Origin: Thermococcus sp.
GTDB taxonomy: Archaea > Methanobacteriota_B > Thermococci > Thermococcales > Thermococcaceae
NCBI GenBank assembly: GCA_027075325.1
Contig: JALTBN010000092.1
Coordinates: 1,487-54,678, forward strand
Direction of reading: 5' to 3'
Length of the DNA stretch: 53,192 nt
The translations under genes were made by a program, and so were the position numbers. The notes beneath the pieces are model-generated. The model ran no database searches, was not told the DNA's origin, and saw nothing but the letters and a program-made list of their open reading frames with translations. Positions 35,899-44,597 of the stretch are shown piece after piece; position 1 is the stretch's first letter, and each line of letters starts with the position of its first letter.

Positions 35899-36693
35899 AT
35901 GGTGGTGGAAGATCATATCATGTTCACAGCCAAGCACAACGGGTGGAAGGTCGGGGATAAACTCCTGGACGTTGAGGACAACGGGAAGGTTGCCCATTTC
36001 CTGGCTAGTGTAGCGAACACCGTGAACGAGAGGATTCCAGGTTACCTGACTGGAGTCATGAACGTGGCCGGGATAATGAGTCTTGCCGGTGAAATCTCAA
36101 AGAAGGACTTGCCGAACGCCGTTGTAACGCTCAAGTCCCCTGCAACGTCCAAGAAGCTTGGGAACCTTGTTTATGAGGAGGATAAGAAGCTTAAGAAGCT
36201 CTTAGTGGACGTTGCGAAGGCGGTGCTCGTTAGGGAGACCCTCTCAAGATTTGCCCGGGTTTCTTACCCTGAGGAGCCCCTGAAGGAGGTTAAAATCGTC
36301 CTTCCCTTCGCAGAGGATCACGTTAACTTCACTGCGAAACACGGAAAGTGGATAGTGGTAAAGAGACTTTTGATAGACCCCGCCACCCAGCCGGTGGACA
36401 TCACCAGGCTCCTGTCGAGCATAAACGAGACAGTAACCCTCAAGCTCCCCGTTTACGCGGGTATTGACGTTGGGGGTATAGAAAGCTGGTTCGGCGGCTT
36501 TAAGAAGGTGAAACGGGCTGATATCCCCTCGGTGGTCGAGAAATACCTCCATCTTCAACCTTCCTCATTCGCTCCCTCCGAGTTCGAGGAACACGCAAAG
36601 GTTTACGCTCTCAGGAAGATGATCGAGACCGTTGGTCTCCCCTTTGATGTTCCGGCCAAGAGCCTTGAGAAGTACCTTGAGAAGAGCCCGTGA
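35899..36693 (+). CDS. DUF2666 protein, two tandem repeats, 264 aa
   Basis: The protein contains an internal duplication. EDHIMFTAKHNGWKVGDKLL near the N-terminus recurs as EDHVNFTAKHGKWIVVKRLL at about residue 140, each followed by a similar VAHFLASVANTVNERIPGY / ITRLLSSINETVTLKLPVY helix and an AGI/GGIESW turn. DUF2666 occurs in Thermococcales and methanogens and has no known function. It is divergent from lonB, and the two promoters share the intergenic space. ATG 35899 follows GGTGGAGAACG. Confidence 0.88.
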   Translation: MVVEDHIMFTAKHNGWKVGDKLLDVEDNGKVAHFLASVANTVNERIPGYLTGVMNVAGIMSLAGEISKKDLPNAVVTLKSPATSKKLGNLVYEEDKKLKKLLVDVAKAVLVRETLSRFARVSYPEEPLKEVKIVLPFAEDHVNFTAKHGKWIVVKRLLIDPATQPVDITRLLSSINETVTLKLPVYAGIDVGGIESWFGGFKKVKRADIPSVVEKYLHLQPSSFAPSEFEEHAKVYALRKMIETVGLPFDVPAKSLEKYLEKSP

Positions 36694-36755
36694 ACGTCTT
36701 TCTGGCTTTTACTCATCCGTTTTTGTATACTCAAAAATATCCTTAAGGTGTGATC

Positions 36756-37133
36756 ATGCCGGGAACAAAAATACGGATCAGGAGAGAGCTCCTCGAATAC
36801 TTAATGGAGCTCGCCAGGGAATTCTATCCCAATGAGTTCGCGGGGTTCCTCAGGGAAAGGGATGGAGTGTTTGAGGAGGTTCTCATAGCTCCCGCCGGCC
36901 ACTTTGGCAGGACTTCCGCATTTTTTAACACGTGGATGCTCCCCCTGGACGAGAGTATAAAGGGCACCGTTCACTCCCATCCGGACAACGTCCTCATACC
37001 TTCTCCCGCCGATAGGTGGTTCTTCTCAAAGTTCGGAGGATTCCACCTCATACTGGGCTATCCTTTTGGGCTGGGCGACTTCGCTGCCTACGACAGCGAT
37101 GGGAATCCTGTTGAAGTTGAAATCGTACCGTGA
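36756..37133 (+). CDS. JAMM/MPN metalloprotease-like protein, 125 aa
   Basis: The short protein has a complete JAMM metal site: Glu27 in NEFAGFL, HSHP with H73 and H75, and D86 in SPADRWF. In archaea such proteins can cleave ubiquitin-like SAMP conjugates or act in sulfur transfer. ATG 36756 follows GGTGTGATC. It is a stand-alone gene downstream of DUF2666. The actual substrate is unknown. Confidence 0.88.
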   Translation: MPGTKIRIRRELLEYLMELAREFYPNEFAGFLRERDGVFEEVLIAPAGHFGRTSAFFNTWMLPLDESIKGTVHSHPDNVLIPSPADRWFFSKFGGFHLILGYPFGLGDFAAYDSDGNPVEVEIVP

Positions 37134-37184
37134 ATTCCGAAAACTACTTAAACATTTTTGGTTATCCTAACACGGTGGGTGGCG

Positions 37185-37625
37185 TTGGAAGTCAGTAAGA
37201 GGGAGCAGGAATATCTTGAAACGATGTACCTCCTACACAAGAACAAGGGAGTAATCAGAGTTAAGGACATATCCAGGGCTCTTGGGGTTAAACCGCCGAG
37301 CGTCGTCGATGCCCTGAAAAAACTGAATGAGAAGGGACTTGTCGAGTATGAGAAGTACGATAGGATACTCCTGACCGAGAGGGGGAGGGAGATTGCAGAG
37401 GGCATCTATTCAAAGCACAGGTTCCTCACTGGGTTTTTCGTCGATATCCTTGGCATCCCCCCTGAAATTGCCGAGCAGGACGCGTGTGAGTTTGAGCACT
37501 ACGTCCATGAAGTAACCGTCCAGAGAATGCGCGAGTTTGCGTCTTTCCTTCAGGAGCAGTGTCCGTACGTTCTCAAGCAGTTCCTCAAGCACAAGCTCGC
37601 TGGAGAAGAAAAAATAGAAGAGTGA
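37185..37625 (+). CDS. DtxR/MntR-family metal-dependent regulator
   Basis: The 146-residue protein has an N-terminal winged helix (EQEYLETMYLLHKNKGVIRV then VKDISRALGVKPPSVVDALK) and a dimerisation helix region with EQDACEFEHYVHE, which carries the Cys/Glu/His metal ligands. The family represses iron or manganese uptake when metal is bound. The start is TTG 37185, preceded by GGTGGGTGGCG. It is convergent with the permease, with 11 bp between stops. Confidence 0.9.
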   Translation: MEVSKREQEYLETMYLLHKNKGVIRVKDISRALGVKPPSVVDALKKLNEKGLVEYEKYDRILLTERGREIAEGIYSKHRFLTGFFVDILGIPPEIAEQDACEFEHYVHEVTVQRMREFASFLQEQCPYVLKQFLKHKLAGEEKIEE

Positions 37626-37636
37626 TCTCGGAGGGC

Positions 37637-38971
37637 TCATAGGGCTCCTCCAAGGTAGGCGAAGTACGAGACGAAGATTATGGCCAGTACCCACATTAGT
37701 GGGTGCACTTCTGCCCATTTACCCCTGAAAGCTTTTATCAGCGTGTAGCTTATGAACCCAAGGCCTATCCCCGCGGAAATGGAGTATGTGAAGGGTATTG
37801 ACATGACGACGAGAAATGCCGGGATTGCTTCCGCAGGGTCGCTGAAGTCTATGTGTTTTATCGTGCTCATCATGTAGTAACCCACTATCACCAGGGCTGG
37901 TGCCGTTGCAAATGCCGGGATTGCGCTGGCGAGGGGCGCTATGAATAGTCCTATCGCGAGGAACAGCAGACCGACGACGAGGGACGTCATTCCTGTTCTT
38001 CCTCCCTCTTCTATCCCTGCTGCACTCTCAATATAAGTTGTCACAGTGGATGTTCCGAGGAGGGCTCCAAGGGTGGTTCCAATAGCGTCGGTCAGGAGAA
38101 CCTTCTCCGCGTCCGGGATCTTCCCATCCTCCGTTAGGTAGCCTGCCTTAGCGCTCAGCCCCGTTACGGTTCCGAGGGTGTCAAAGAAATCCACCATGAA
38201 GAACGCGAATATAACGCCGAGGGCCCCCAGGTTGAACAGGCCTTTGAGATCGAGCTTGAGGAAGGTGTAGCTTATCGTTGGCATCGAGAAAAGGTGGTGT
38301 GGCCATGGAGCCGCCCCGGTTATCCATCCGAGGATCGCCGTGGTGAGGATGGAGATGAGGAGGGCGCCCTTTATGCGGTAGGAGATGAGGACTGCAGCCA
38401 GGAGAAGCCCAAAGAGGAAGAGCAGGCCTGACTTGCTTATCATGGCGTGCGCGTTGAGTCCCGTAAAGAGGAGGACTCCTTTTTCGGTGGCGGCGTTTAT
38501 GAAACCCACATCGTTGAGACCAATAAACGTCAGGAAGAGCCCTATTCCAGCTCCGACCGCGTACTTCTGGCTCATGGGAATCGCGTGTATGACCGCGCTT
38601 CTCACCTTGGTTACACTTAAGACAATGAAGATAAGCCCCTCTACAAATACTGCCGCGAGCGCCACCTGCCAGGGATACCCCATATGGCGGACGACGCTGT
38701 AGGCAAAGTAGCCGTTCAATCCCATCCCCGGTGCGAGGGCAAAGGGTTTCTTTGCATAGACGCCCATTATTATCGTCGTTATGCCGGCTGAAAGGGCCGT
38801 CACCGCCACGAGGGAGTCAAAGGCCGCCTTCCCCATGGCGTCGCTGAGTATCAACGGGTTCACGAAGAGAATGTACGCCATTGTCATGAACGTTGTTATG
38901 CCCGCGAGTATCTCAGTTCTCATATTTGTCCCATACCTTTCGAATTCGAAGTACTCCTCAAACCATCCCAT
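37637..38971 (-). CDS. NCS2/AzgA-type purine (nucleobase) permease
   Basis: The 444-residue protein has 12-14 hydrophobic segments and the AzgA pattern: MRTEILAGITTFMTMAYILFVNP at the start, LAPGMGLNGYFAYSV near residue 78 and GTSTVTTYIESAAGIEEGGRTG in the middle. Such permeases import adenine, guanine or hypoxanthine by proton symport. No operon partner is present. Confidence 0.93.
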   Translation of the reverse strand: MGWFEEYFEFERYGTNMRTEILAGITTFMTMAYILFVNPLILSDAMGKAAFDSLVAVTALSAGITTIIMGVYAKKPFALAPGMGLNGYFAYSVVRHMGYPWQVALAAVFVEGLIFIVLSVTKVRSAVIHAIPMSQKYAVGAGIGLFLTFIGLNDVGFINAATEKGVLLFTGLNAHAMISKSGLLFLFGLLLAAVLISYRIKGALLISILTTAILGWITGAAPWPHHLFSMPTISYTFLKLDLKGLFNLGALGVIFAFFMVDFFDTLGTVTGLSAKAGYLTEDGKIPDAEKVLLTDAIGTTLGALLGTSTVTTYIESAAGIEEGGRTGMTSLVVGLLFLAIGLFIAPLASAIPAFATAPALVIVGYYMMSTIKHIDFSDPAEAIPAFLVVMSIPFTYSISAGIGLGFISYTLIKAFRGKWAEVHPLMWVLAIIFVSYFAYLGGAL

Positions 38972-39139
38972 GTGAGCACCCCCTTATTGACGTTTTAGTG
39001 AATAATAAATGACTTTTTAAGACTTTTTTTAACATTTTAATGTTAAACAACCCGAGCGAGAACTCTCCCCGCATGAATCGCTTTAAAGTGCCTAAAATAC
39101 AAGATATCTCGGAACCTCTATAAAAATCTTTTGCCATAA

Positions 39140-39155
39140 CCGAAAAGTTTATAAG
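39140..39155 (+). promoter_or_regulatory. BRE/TATA promoter of the gar1-tfb operon
   Basis: CCGAAAAGTTTATAAG is a near-perfect BRE plus TATA box. Transcription is expected near 39178, giving a leader of about 25 bases before ATG 39204. Confidence 0.75.
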
Positions 39156-39203
39156 CTAAATTAGCGAAAGATTTAAAAGGAAATGCCCTTTTGGGGTGGG
39201 GCT

Positions 39204-39509
39204 ATGAAGAAGTTGGGAAAGGTTTCTCATTATGCAAAGCAGGGGTTCCTGATACTCCGGACGACTCGCGTGCCCAATCTTAACGATAGGGTTGTTGATA
39301 AGAACCTTACCTTCGTTGGCACGGTTAAGGATGTCTTCGGTCCCGTTAACGCCCCTTATGTGGCTGTCAAACCGCGGGTCAAGAATCCCCTCGATTACAT
39401 CGGTGCCCCCCTTTATGTTGATGAGAGGAGGGGTTCTAAGGGTAATAACCGTGATAAGAGGCGCAGGGACTCGCGGAAGAAGCGCCCCACCCCCAGAAGG
39501 AGGGGGTGA
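39204..39509 (+). CDS. gar1: Gar1, H/ACA RNP subunit
   Basis: The 101-residue protein is the small beta-barrel subunit of the pseudouridine-guide RNP. The GKVSHYAKQGFLILRTT and NRVVDKN/GTVKDVFGPVNAPYVAVKP segments fit the family, and the C-terminus is a basic Arg/Lys tail. ATG 39204 follows GGGGTGGGGCT. It lies 6 bp before tfb in a conserved archaeal pair. Confidence 0.93.
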   Translation: MKKLGKVSHYAKQGFLILRTTRVPNLNDRVVDKNLTFVGTVKDVFGPVNAPYVAVKPRVKNPLDYIGAPLYVDERRGSKGNNRDKRRRDSRKKRPTPRRRG

Positions 39510-39515
39510 GAACCT

Positions 39516-40427
39516 TTGGCTGAAAAGCGGGTCTGTCCGGTTTGTGGATCTACCGAGTTTTTTTATGATCGAAGCAGGGGAGAACTTGTTTGCAAGGTCT
39601 GCGGATACGTGATAGAGGACAACATCGTTGATGAGGGGCCTGAGTGGCGTGCCTTTGAGCCGGGTCAGAGGGAAAAACGCGCCAGAACCGGTGCGCCCAT
39701 GACCCTCATGATCCACGACAAGGGCCTCTCAACGGATATAGACTGGCGCGACAGGGATATCCATGGCAACCAGATCAGTGGGATGTACAGGAGCAAGCTG
39801 AGGAGGCTCCGCATGTGGCAGCGCAGGATGCGCATAAACGATGCCGCGGAGAGAAACCTTGCCTTTGCCCTCAGCGAGCTCGATAGGATGGCTGCCCAGA
39901 TGCGGCTCCCGCGGAGGGTTAAGGAGTCCGCCGCGGCCCTCTATAGAAAGGCCGTGATGAAGAAGCTCATCCGTGGGCGCTCCATTGAGGGGATGGTCTC
40001 CGCTGCGCTCTACGCGGCATGCAGAATGGAGGGTGTTCCAAGAACCCTCGACGAGATTGCGCGGGTTTCCAAGGTTACAAAGAAGGAGATCGGCAGAAGC
40101 TACCGCTTCATGGCGAGGGGTCTCAACCTGAACCTTCGCCCCACCAGCCCGATAGACTATGTTGACCGCTTTGGGGATGCTCTGAACGTCACCGCAAAAA
40201 CAAAGGGGCGCGCCAAGGAGATACTCAACGAGGCTATAAGAAGGGGCATAACCAGCGGAAAGGGCCCAACAGGACTTGCTGCGGCGGCGCTCTACGTTGC
40301 CTCTTTGCTGGAGGGGGAGAAGAGAACCCAGCGTGAGGTAGCTGAAGTTGCCAACGTTACCGAGGTCACCGTCAGGAACCGCTACAAGGAGCTCGTGGAC
40401 AAGCTCAACATTAAAGTTCCCATATGA
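39516..40427 (+). CDS. tfb: Transcription initiation factor B
   Basis: The 303-residue factor bridges TBP and RNA polymerase. An N-terminal zinc ribbon uses C7, C10, C26 and C29. The B-reader region follows ([18 protein letters not shown]). Two cyclin-like repeats cover residues about 110-200 and 205-300, with a helix-turn-helix near the end that contacts BRE. Translation starts at TTG 39516 after GGGGGTGAGAACCT. Thermococcales commonly encode two TFB paralogues; which one this is cannot be proven here. Confidence 0.96.
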   Translation: MAEKRVCPVCGSTEFFYDRSRGELVCKVCGYVIEDNIVDEGPEWRAFEPGQREKRARTGAPMTLMIHDKGLSTDIDWRDRDIHGNQISGMYRSKLRRLRMWQRRMRINDAAERNLAFALSELDRMAAQMRLPRRVKESAAALYRKAVMKKLIRGRSIEGMVSAALYAACRMEGVPRTLDEIARVSKVTKKEIGRSYRFMARGLNLNLRPTSPIDYVDRFGDALNVTAKTKGRAKEILNEAIRRGITSGKGPTGLAAAALYVASLLEGEKRTQREVAEVANVTEVTVRNRYKELVDKLNIKVPI

Positions 40428-40436
40428 GGGATGCAC

Positions 40437-40931
40437 TTGCTCGTGGCCGTCGTGAGTGATACCCACGTGGGGGACAAGGCAGAGTCCCTCCCCATCCCTC
40501 TTCTTCATAAGATTCGTGCTTCCTCACCCGATCTCATACTCCATGCGGGGGACGTTACTTCGCACGCGGTGCTTGAGGAACTCGAAGAGATTGCCCCTGT
40601 CGTGGCGGTAAGGGGCAATGCTGATCATCTTCACCTTCCCGATGAGGAGGTGGTTGATGCCGGAGGGATACGCATCGGGATGGTGCACGGCCACCGTTTT
40701 TTCAGCCTGAACTCCCATTTTTTGACGCTTAAAGCTATTGATATTGGAGTGGACATTCTAATCTTTGGGCACACCCACAGGTTTTACTTTGAGTCCTTTT
40801 CCCTGCATGGAAGGAGGGTGTACCTCCTGAATCCTGGATCTCCCACCTTTCCCCGTTATGACTCCCCCGGCTTTGTCCTTCTCAGAACCGATGGAAAAAG
40901 GGTTGACGTCAGGAGAGTAGAGCTGTGGTGA
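40437..40931 (+). CDS. YfcE/MJ0936-type phosphodiesterase
   Basis: The protein of about 164 residues has the calcineurin-like metal motifs SDTHVGD, GNADH, HGHRFF and GHTHR in the correct order, so it binds two metal ions and cleaves phosphodiesters. TTG 40437 has GAGGG at proper distance; ATG 40431 directly touches that site. It follows tfb by a few bases and is probably in the gar1-tfb operon. Confidence 0.88.
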   Translation: MLVAVVSDTHVGDKAESLPIPLLHKIRASSPDLILHAGDVTSHAVLEELEEIAPVVAVRGNADHLHLPDEEVVDAGGIRIGMVHGHRFFSLNSHFLTLKAIDIGVDILIFGHTHRFYFESFSLHGRRVYLLNPGSPTFPRYDSPGFVLLRTDGKRVDVRRVELW

Positions 40932-40959
40932 AACAAAAGGGGTAGGAAAAGAAAGGGCA

Positions 40960-41163
40960 TCAGCTCCTGATAGCGAGCTTGATGTCCTCAGCCTTGACGG
41001 TCTTCCTGCCCGCGTGGTGGGCGAGCTCGACCGCCTTCTTGGAGATCTCTATGGCCTTCTCCTCAAGGTGCTCGGCGAGAACCTTGGCGGCGTCCTCGCT
41101 AACGCGCGGAGCGCCGGCCTTCCTAATAAGCCTGTCAACCGGGGCAATTGGCAACTCAGCCAT
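40960..41163 (-). CDS. Archaeal histone
   Basis: The 67-residue protein is a minimal histone fold: [20 protein letters not shown], a long central helix and [13 protein letters not shown] at the end. It wraps DNA as dimers and larger multimers. The stop is followed by a T-rich stretch on the minus strand (40925-40955), a probable terminator. Its promoter at 41225-41240 is near consensus. Confidence 0.97.
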   Translation of the reverse strand: MAELPIAPVDRLIRKAGAPRVSEDAAKVLAEHLEEKAIEISKKAVELAHHAGRKTVKAEDIKLAIRS

Positions 41164-41224
41164 CCCTTACACCTCCTTCCAGTGGTTTAAATGACTACTG
41201 CAGTTTATTCTAAGGCTAAAGCGA

Positions 41225-41240
41225 TATATAAACTTTTCGG
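41225..41240 (-). promoter_or_regulatory. BRE/TATA promoter of the histone gene
   Basis: Read on the minus strand this is CCGAAAAGTTTATATA, the same BRE and a strong TATA box as found before gar1. Transcription is expected near 41200, about 37 bases before the start codon. Confidence 0.75.
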
Positions 41241-41460
41241 AAAACCTCCCCTCTGGAGACGGTATTGCCCTCCCATCGGACTGGGAAAGATAGAAATTCA
41301 CAGTACCCATATCTCCACCGGGTAGGTGCCTTAATCCCCTTGCTATGGATTTTTTGATTAATTCCTTCAATGTTCAGGAAAGCATTGAAATGGGCATAAT
41401 TGGACCGTATTATTTTTATAATGTTCTCCTCAATATAGGTTTTACCGGGAGGTGAAAAGC

Positions 41461-42795
41461 ATGGTAGAAAAGTTTGACAAGATATACGACTACTATGTGA
41501 ACAAGGAGTATGAACCGAACAAGAAGAGGGATGTCGTGGCTGTTTTCCGCATGACGCCCGCGAAGGGCTACACGATTGAGCAGGCGGCCGGTGCAGTCGC
41601 CGCGGAAAGCTCAACCGGGACCTGGACGACCCTCTACCCCTGGTACGAGCACGAGAGATGGGCCGACATGTCAGCCAAGGCCTACCACTTCACGGATATG
41701 GGCGACGGCAGCTGGATCGTCAGGATAGCCTATCCGGAGCACATCTTTGAGGAGGGGAACATGCCCGGCTTTTTAGCCAGCGTCGCCGGCAACGTCTTTG
41801 GAATGAAGCGCGTCGAGTGGCTTCGCTTGGAGGATCTCTACCTTCCTGAGAAGTTTCTGCGCAACTACCCGGGACCGAACTTCGGTATTGAGGGCGTCAG
41901 GAAGAAGCTTGAAATCTACGACAGGCCGCTCTACGGTGTCGTTCCCAAGCCCAAGGTCGGCTACTCCCCGGAGGAGCTTTACAAGCTCGCCCTCGACCTC
42001 TACACAGGCGGAGCTGACTACCTCAAAGACGACGAGAACCTCACGAGCCCCTGGTTCAACCGCTTTGAGGAGCGCGTTAAGGTCGTCACCAAGGCGATGG
42101 AGAAGGCCGAGAACGAGACCGGCGAGAAGAAGACCTGGTTCGCCAACATAACCTCACCAATACTCGAGATGGAGAACAGGCTTGAGATACTTGCCGACTA
42201 CGGTGTTCCGCACGTGATGGTCGATGTGGTCGTCCTCGGATGGGGCGTCCTCGACTACATAAGGGAGCTTGGCGAAGATTATGGCATAGCCCTTCACGCC
42301 CACAGGGCCATGCACACGGCTTTCGCTAGGAACCCGTACCACGGCATCTCGATGTTCGTCCTGGCCAAGCTCTACCGCGTCATAGGTGTCGACCAGCTCC
42401 ACATCGGTACCGCCGGTGCCGGCAAGATGGAGGGCGAGAAGTGGGAGGTTATCCAGTACAAGAGGATAATCACCGAGGACCACTACGTCCCGGACGAGAA
42501 CGACGTCTATCACCTTGAGCAGAAGTTCTACCACATCAAGCCCGTCTTCCCAACCAGCTCTGGTGGCCTTCACCCCGGCAACATCCAGCCCGTCATAGAC
42601 GCCCTTGGAAAGGACATAGTCCTCCAGCTCGGCGGTGGAACGATGGGCCACCCGGACGGGCCGAAGGCAGGGGCAATGGCAGCGAGGCAGGCGATAGATG
42701 CCATCATGCAGGGAGTACCCTTGGATGAGTATGCAAAAACGCACAAAGAGCTTGCCAAAGCCTTGGAGAAGTGGGGCCACGTTACGCCCGTTTGA
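41461..42795 (+). CDS. rbcL: Type III ribulose-1,5-bisphosphate carboxylase/oxygenase
   Basis: The 444-residue enzyme is the archaeal RuBisCO that serves the AMP (nucleoside) degradation pathway. The carbamylated Lys189 with D191 and E192 is visible in GADYLKDDE, and an active-site His lies in ALHAHRAMH. The C-terminal GGLHPGNIQP and QLGGGTMGHPDG segments bind phosphate. ATG 41461 follows GGGAGGTGAAAAGC. TATTTTTATA at 41411-41420 is a plausible TATA box. Confidence 0.97.
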   Translation: MVEKFDKIYDYYVNKEYEPNKKRDVVAVFRMTPAKGYTIEQAAGAVAAESSTGTWTTLYPWYEHERWADMSAKAYHFTDMGDGSWIVRIAYPEHIFEEGNMPGFLASVAGNVFGMKRVEWLRLEDLYLPEKFLRNYPGPNFGIEGVRKKLEIYDRPLYGVVPKPKVGYSPEELYKLALDLYTGGADYLKDDENLTSPWFNRFEERVKVVTKAMEKAENETGEKKTWFANITSPILEMENRLEILADYGVPHVMVDVVVLGWGVLDYIRELGEDYGIALHAHRAMHTAFARNPYHGISMFVLAKLYRVIGVDQLHIGTAGAGKMEGEKWEVIQYKRIITEDHYVPDENDVYHLEQKFYHIKPVFPTSSGGLHPGNIQPVIDALGKDIVLQLGGGTMGHPDGPKAGAMAARQAIDAIMQGVPLDEYAKTHKELAKALEKWGHVTPV

Positions 42796-42797
42796 CC

Positions 42798-42983
42798 TCA
42801 TCCACCTTTTGTTTCATTTTCTATCGTTTTGCTGATGTAGCTCGCTATCTGGCCGGTACTGCTGTTGACGTTCTTTCCGGCCATCTCAGCCGCTTCTCTC
42901 ACGTACCTCACCACGAGCATAACCATCGTAAGTGCCACCGCCAGCATCATCAGGTACTCTATGGCGGCCTGGGCCCTCCTCAT
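42798..42983 (-). CDS. Class III signal peptide (pilin-like) protein, 61 aa
   Basis: The protein opens MRRAQAAIEYLMMLAVALTM: a basic head, a Gln-Ala-Ala-Ile-Glu-Tyr segment and a hydrophobic helix. This is the class III signal typical of archaeal pilin-like proteins cleaved by an EppA-type peptidase. The rest is a short soluble helix with sequons. ATG 42983 follows GGGGTGAGGGGG. No pilus assembly genes are nearby. It is convergent with RuBisCO. Confidence 0.85.
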   Translation of the reverse strand: MRRAQAAIEYLMMLAVALTMVMLVVRYVREAAEMAGKNVNSSTGQIASYISKTIENETKGG

Positions 42984-43066
42984 CCCCCTCACCCCAATAT
43001 CTACAACGCTTGGAGAGTACTTAAGGTTTTGTATCCCCGCCAAGAAGGGGGAAATAAAACGTAGGA

Positions 43067-44275
43067 TTAGTAAAGCATGACATCAAAGCCCAGTTCGCTC
43101 AGGAGGTCCGCCAGTTCCTCGCTGTCGACGTAGACCAAGAGGTGGTGGTTCCCGAGGGTTCCATCAAGGAAGTCGGGGGCGTCGTCTATTCTGAGCTTTA
43201 TCTGCGTCCTGCACCGGTTTTCGCTCTTTTCACGTCCCACGACCTCTACCCCTGCTACAACGGCCTTTCTTCCCCTTATCTTCATGAGGGATGCCCTTCC
43301 CTTCGGCAGTTCCACCTCAACCCCAACCCCCGTTCCGCTCTCGAAGTGGGTCCTCAGGTAGTACCTGCCGATCAGGGGTGCTGTGCAGTGGGCAAGGATT
43401 ATATGGTTCCTCCCGTAGTCCGCAACGTTCCCCATGAAGGCCGGCTTGTTGAAGAACCTCCGCACCACCATCATGCCGAGGAGGGCGTTCATCTCCCCTT
43501 CGCACGCTGCAGGGATGCCCTCAGCGTTGAATATGGCCAGGGCAAGGCACGGTGTTGTGTTAATCTTGCCTATGAGGTCAAAGCAGCCTATTGAAAAGCC
43601 GTCCAGGTGGTAGTCCTCTACTATTCTTTTAAGCGCCAGGTAGACCCTTCCACCCCTGGCGAAGTCCTTCTCCGTCGGCTCCTTTATTCCCGCTGCTCTT
43701 TTGACTACCTCCCCCAGGGCGGTTCTGCCCTCTTCCTCACTTACCCTGTCGTAGTACTCATAGAACTTCTTCAGACTTATATGCGTGTACGGAAGTTCGA
43801 ACTTCTCATTTATGAGCCACGGGGAGACCCTGCCTATGAGACCCAGCCGCATCTTCAGGAACTTCTCCAGTGTCTCCGACATATCACTGTAACCAAGTAG
43901 CGCGGCCTTTAGCCCGTTTCGGTCTTTGACGAGGGTAGAAGGTATCAACCTTTCCCTGAAGTACTCCCTCAGCTCGATTCCTGCCGCTATGGAGTTGTTG
44001 AAGGGATCGCCGTAGATTACAGTGGGCCTCCTGAACACCGCGAACTCCTTGAGAATCCCCTCCGTTCCGCCGGTGAGGGGGTACACAACGAGGACGTCAG
44101 TATCGTTGAAGTTTACTTCGGCCTTTGCCTCCTTGAAATCCGCCTTATTAGTCATGAAGAAGCCACCGAGAACATCAAATTCCTGGGCCAGCTCTGTTAG
44201 GAACTCTGAGGCCTTCTTCTCAAAATCCTTTGGATTTGCAAGTTCGCTTATTCCGAAAACAACTCCTAACTTCAT
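43067..44275 (-). CDS. L-fucose/arabinose isomerase-like protein
   Basis: The 402-residue protein resembles the fucose isomerase-like family (COG2407 type): an N-terminal Rossmann-like half and a C-terminal metal-binding half with CFDLIGKINTTPCLALA, AACEGEMNALLGM and LAHCTAPL. The Glu, Asp and His residues there are in the expected relative positions. Substrate is not evident, and it may be a sugar isomerase of a glycan pathway. ATG 44275 follows GAGGTGGAAAA. Confidence 0.8.
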   Translation of the reverse strand: MKLGVVFGISELANPKDFEKKASEFLTELAQEFDVLGGFFMTNKADFKEAKAEVNFNDTDVLVVYPLTGGTEGILKEFAVFRRPTVIYGDPFNNSIAAGIELREYFRERLIPSTLVKDRNGLKAALLGYSDMSETLEKFLKMRLGLIGRVSPWLINEKFELPYTHISLKKFYEYYDRVSEEEGRTALGEVVKRAAGIKEPTEKDFARGGRVYLALKRIVEDYHLDGFSIGCFDLIGKINTTPCLALAIFNAEGIPAACEGEMNALLGMMVVRRFFNKPAFMGNVADYGRNHIILAHCTAPLIGRYYLRTHFESGTGVGVEVELPKGRASLMKIRGRKAVVAGVEVVGREKSENRCRTQIKLRIDDAPDFLDGTLGNHHLLVYVDSEELADLLSELGFDVMLY

Positions 44276-44327
44276 TTTTTCCACCTCTGCTTCATTGAGT
44301 GGCCCGTTATAATAACGTTGCGGTGGA

Positions 44328-44344
44328 GGGAAAAATTTATAAAT
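44328..44344 (+). promoter_or_regulatory. Promoter of tRNA-Thr
   Basis: GGGAAAAATTTATAAAT places a TATA box about 25-33 bp before the tRNA 5' end, as expected for archaeal tRNA genes. Confidence 0.65.
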
Positions 44345-44367
44345 CCTCTCTTCACGCTATCATTGGT

Positions 44368-44444
44368 GCCCCGGTGGCTCAGCCTGGCGGAGCGGCCGCT
44401 TGGTAAGCGGCAGGCCGCGGGTTCAAACCCCGCCCGGGGCTCCA
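44368..44444 (+). tRNA. tRNA-Thr (anticodon GGT), CCA encoded
   Basis: The acceptor arms GCCCCGG and CCGGGGC pair completely. The anticodon stem GCCGC/GCGGC encloses the loop TTGGTAA, so the anticodon is GGT, reading ACC. The T arm GCGGG-TTCAAAC-CCCGC is perfect. CCA at 44442-44444 is encoded. This tRNA is intact and lies about 170 bp from the integrated element's left end. Confidence 0.95.
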
Positions 44445-44597
44445 TAATGCTAAACTTTACCAGTTTTCCCAAAACTTCAGCACCGCTTTTACTCACACAG
44501 TCCATAGGAAGGGGAATTGCATAATTTTCTTTATAACTGCAAATATCTGGTGGTTTTTCCCTCACCTCACCACAAAATTTATAAGCCAGCCCCCGCG

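Noticed and set aside
44517..44597. Extension of the integrase frame upstream to an earlier start (44517)
   Set aside because: This part is the promoter and spacer region of the tRNA-Pro gene and belongs to the host; it has no binding site and would not be part of the element.
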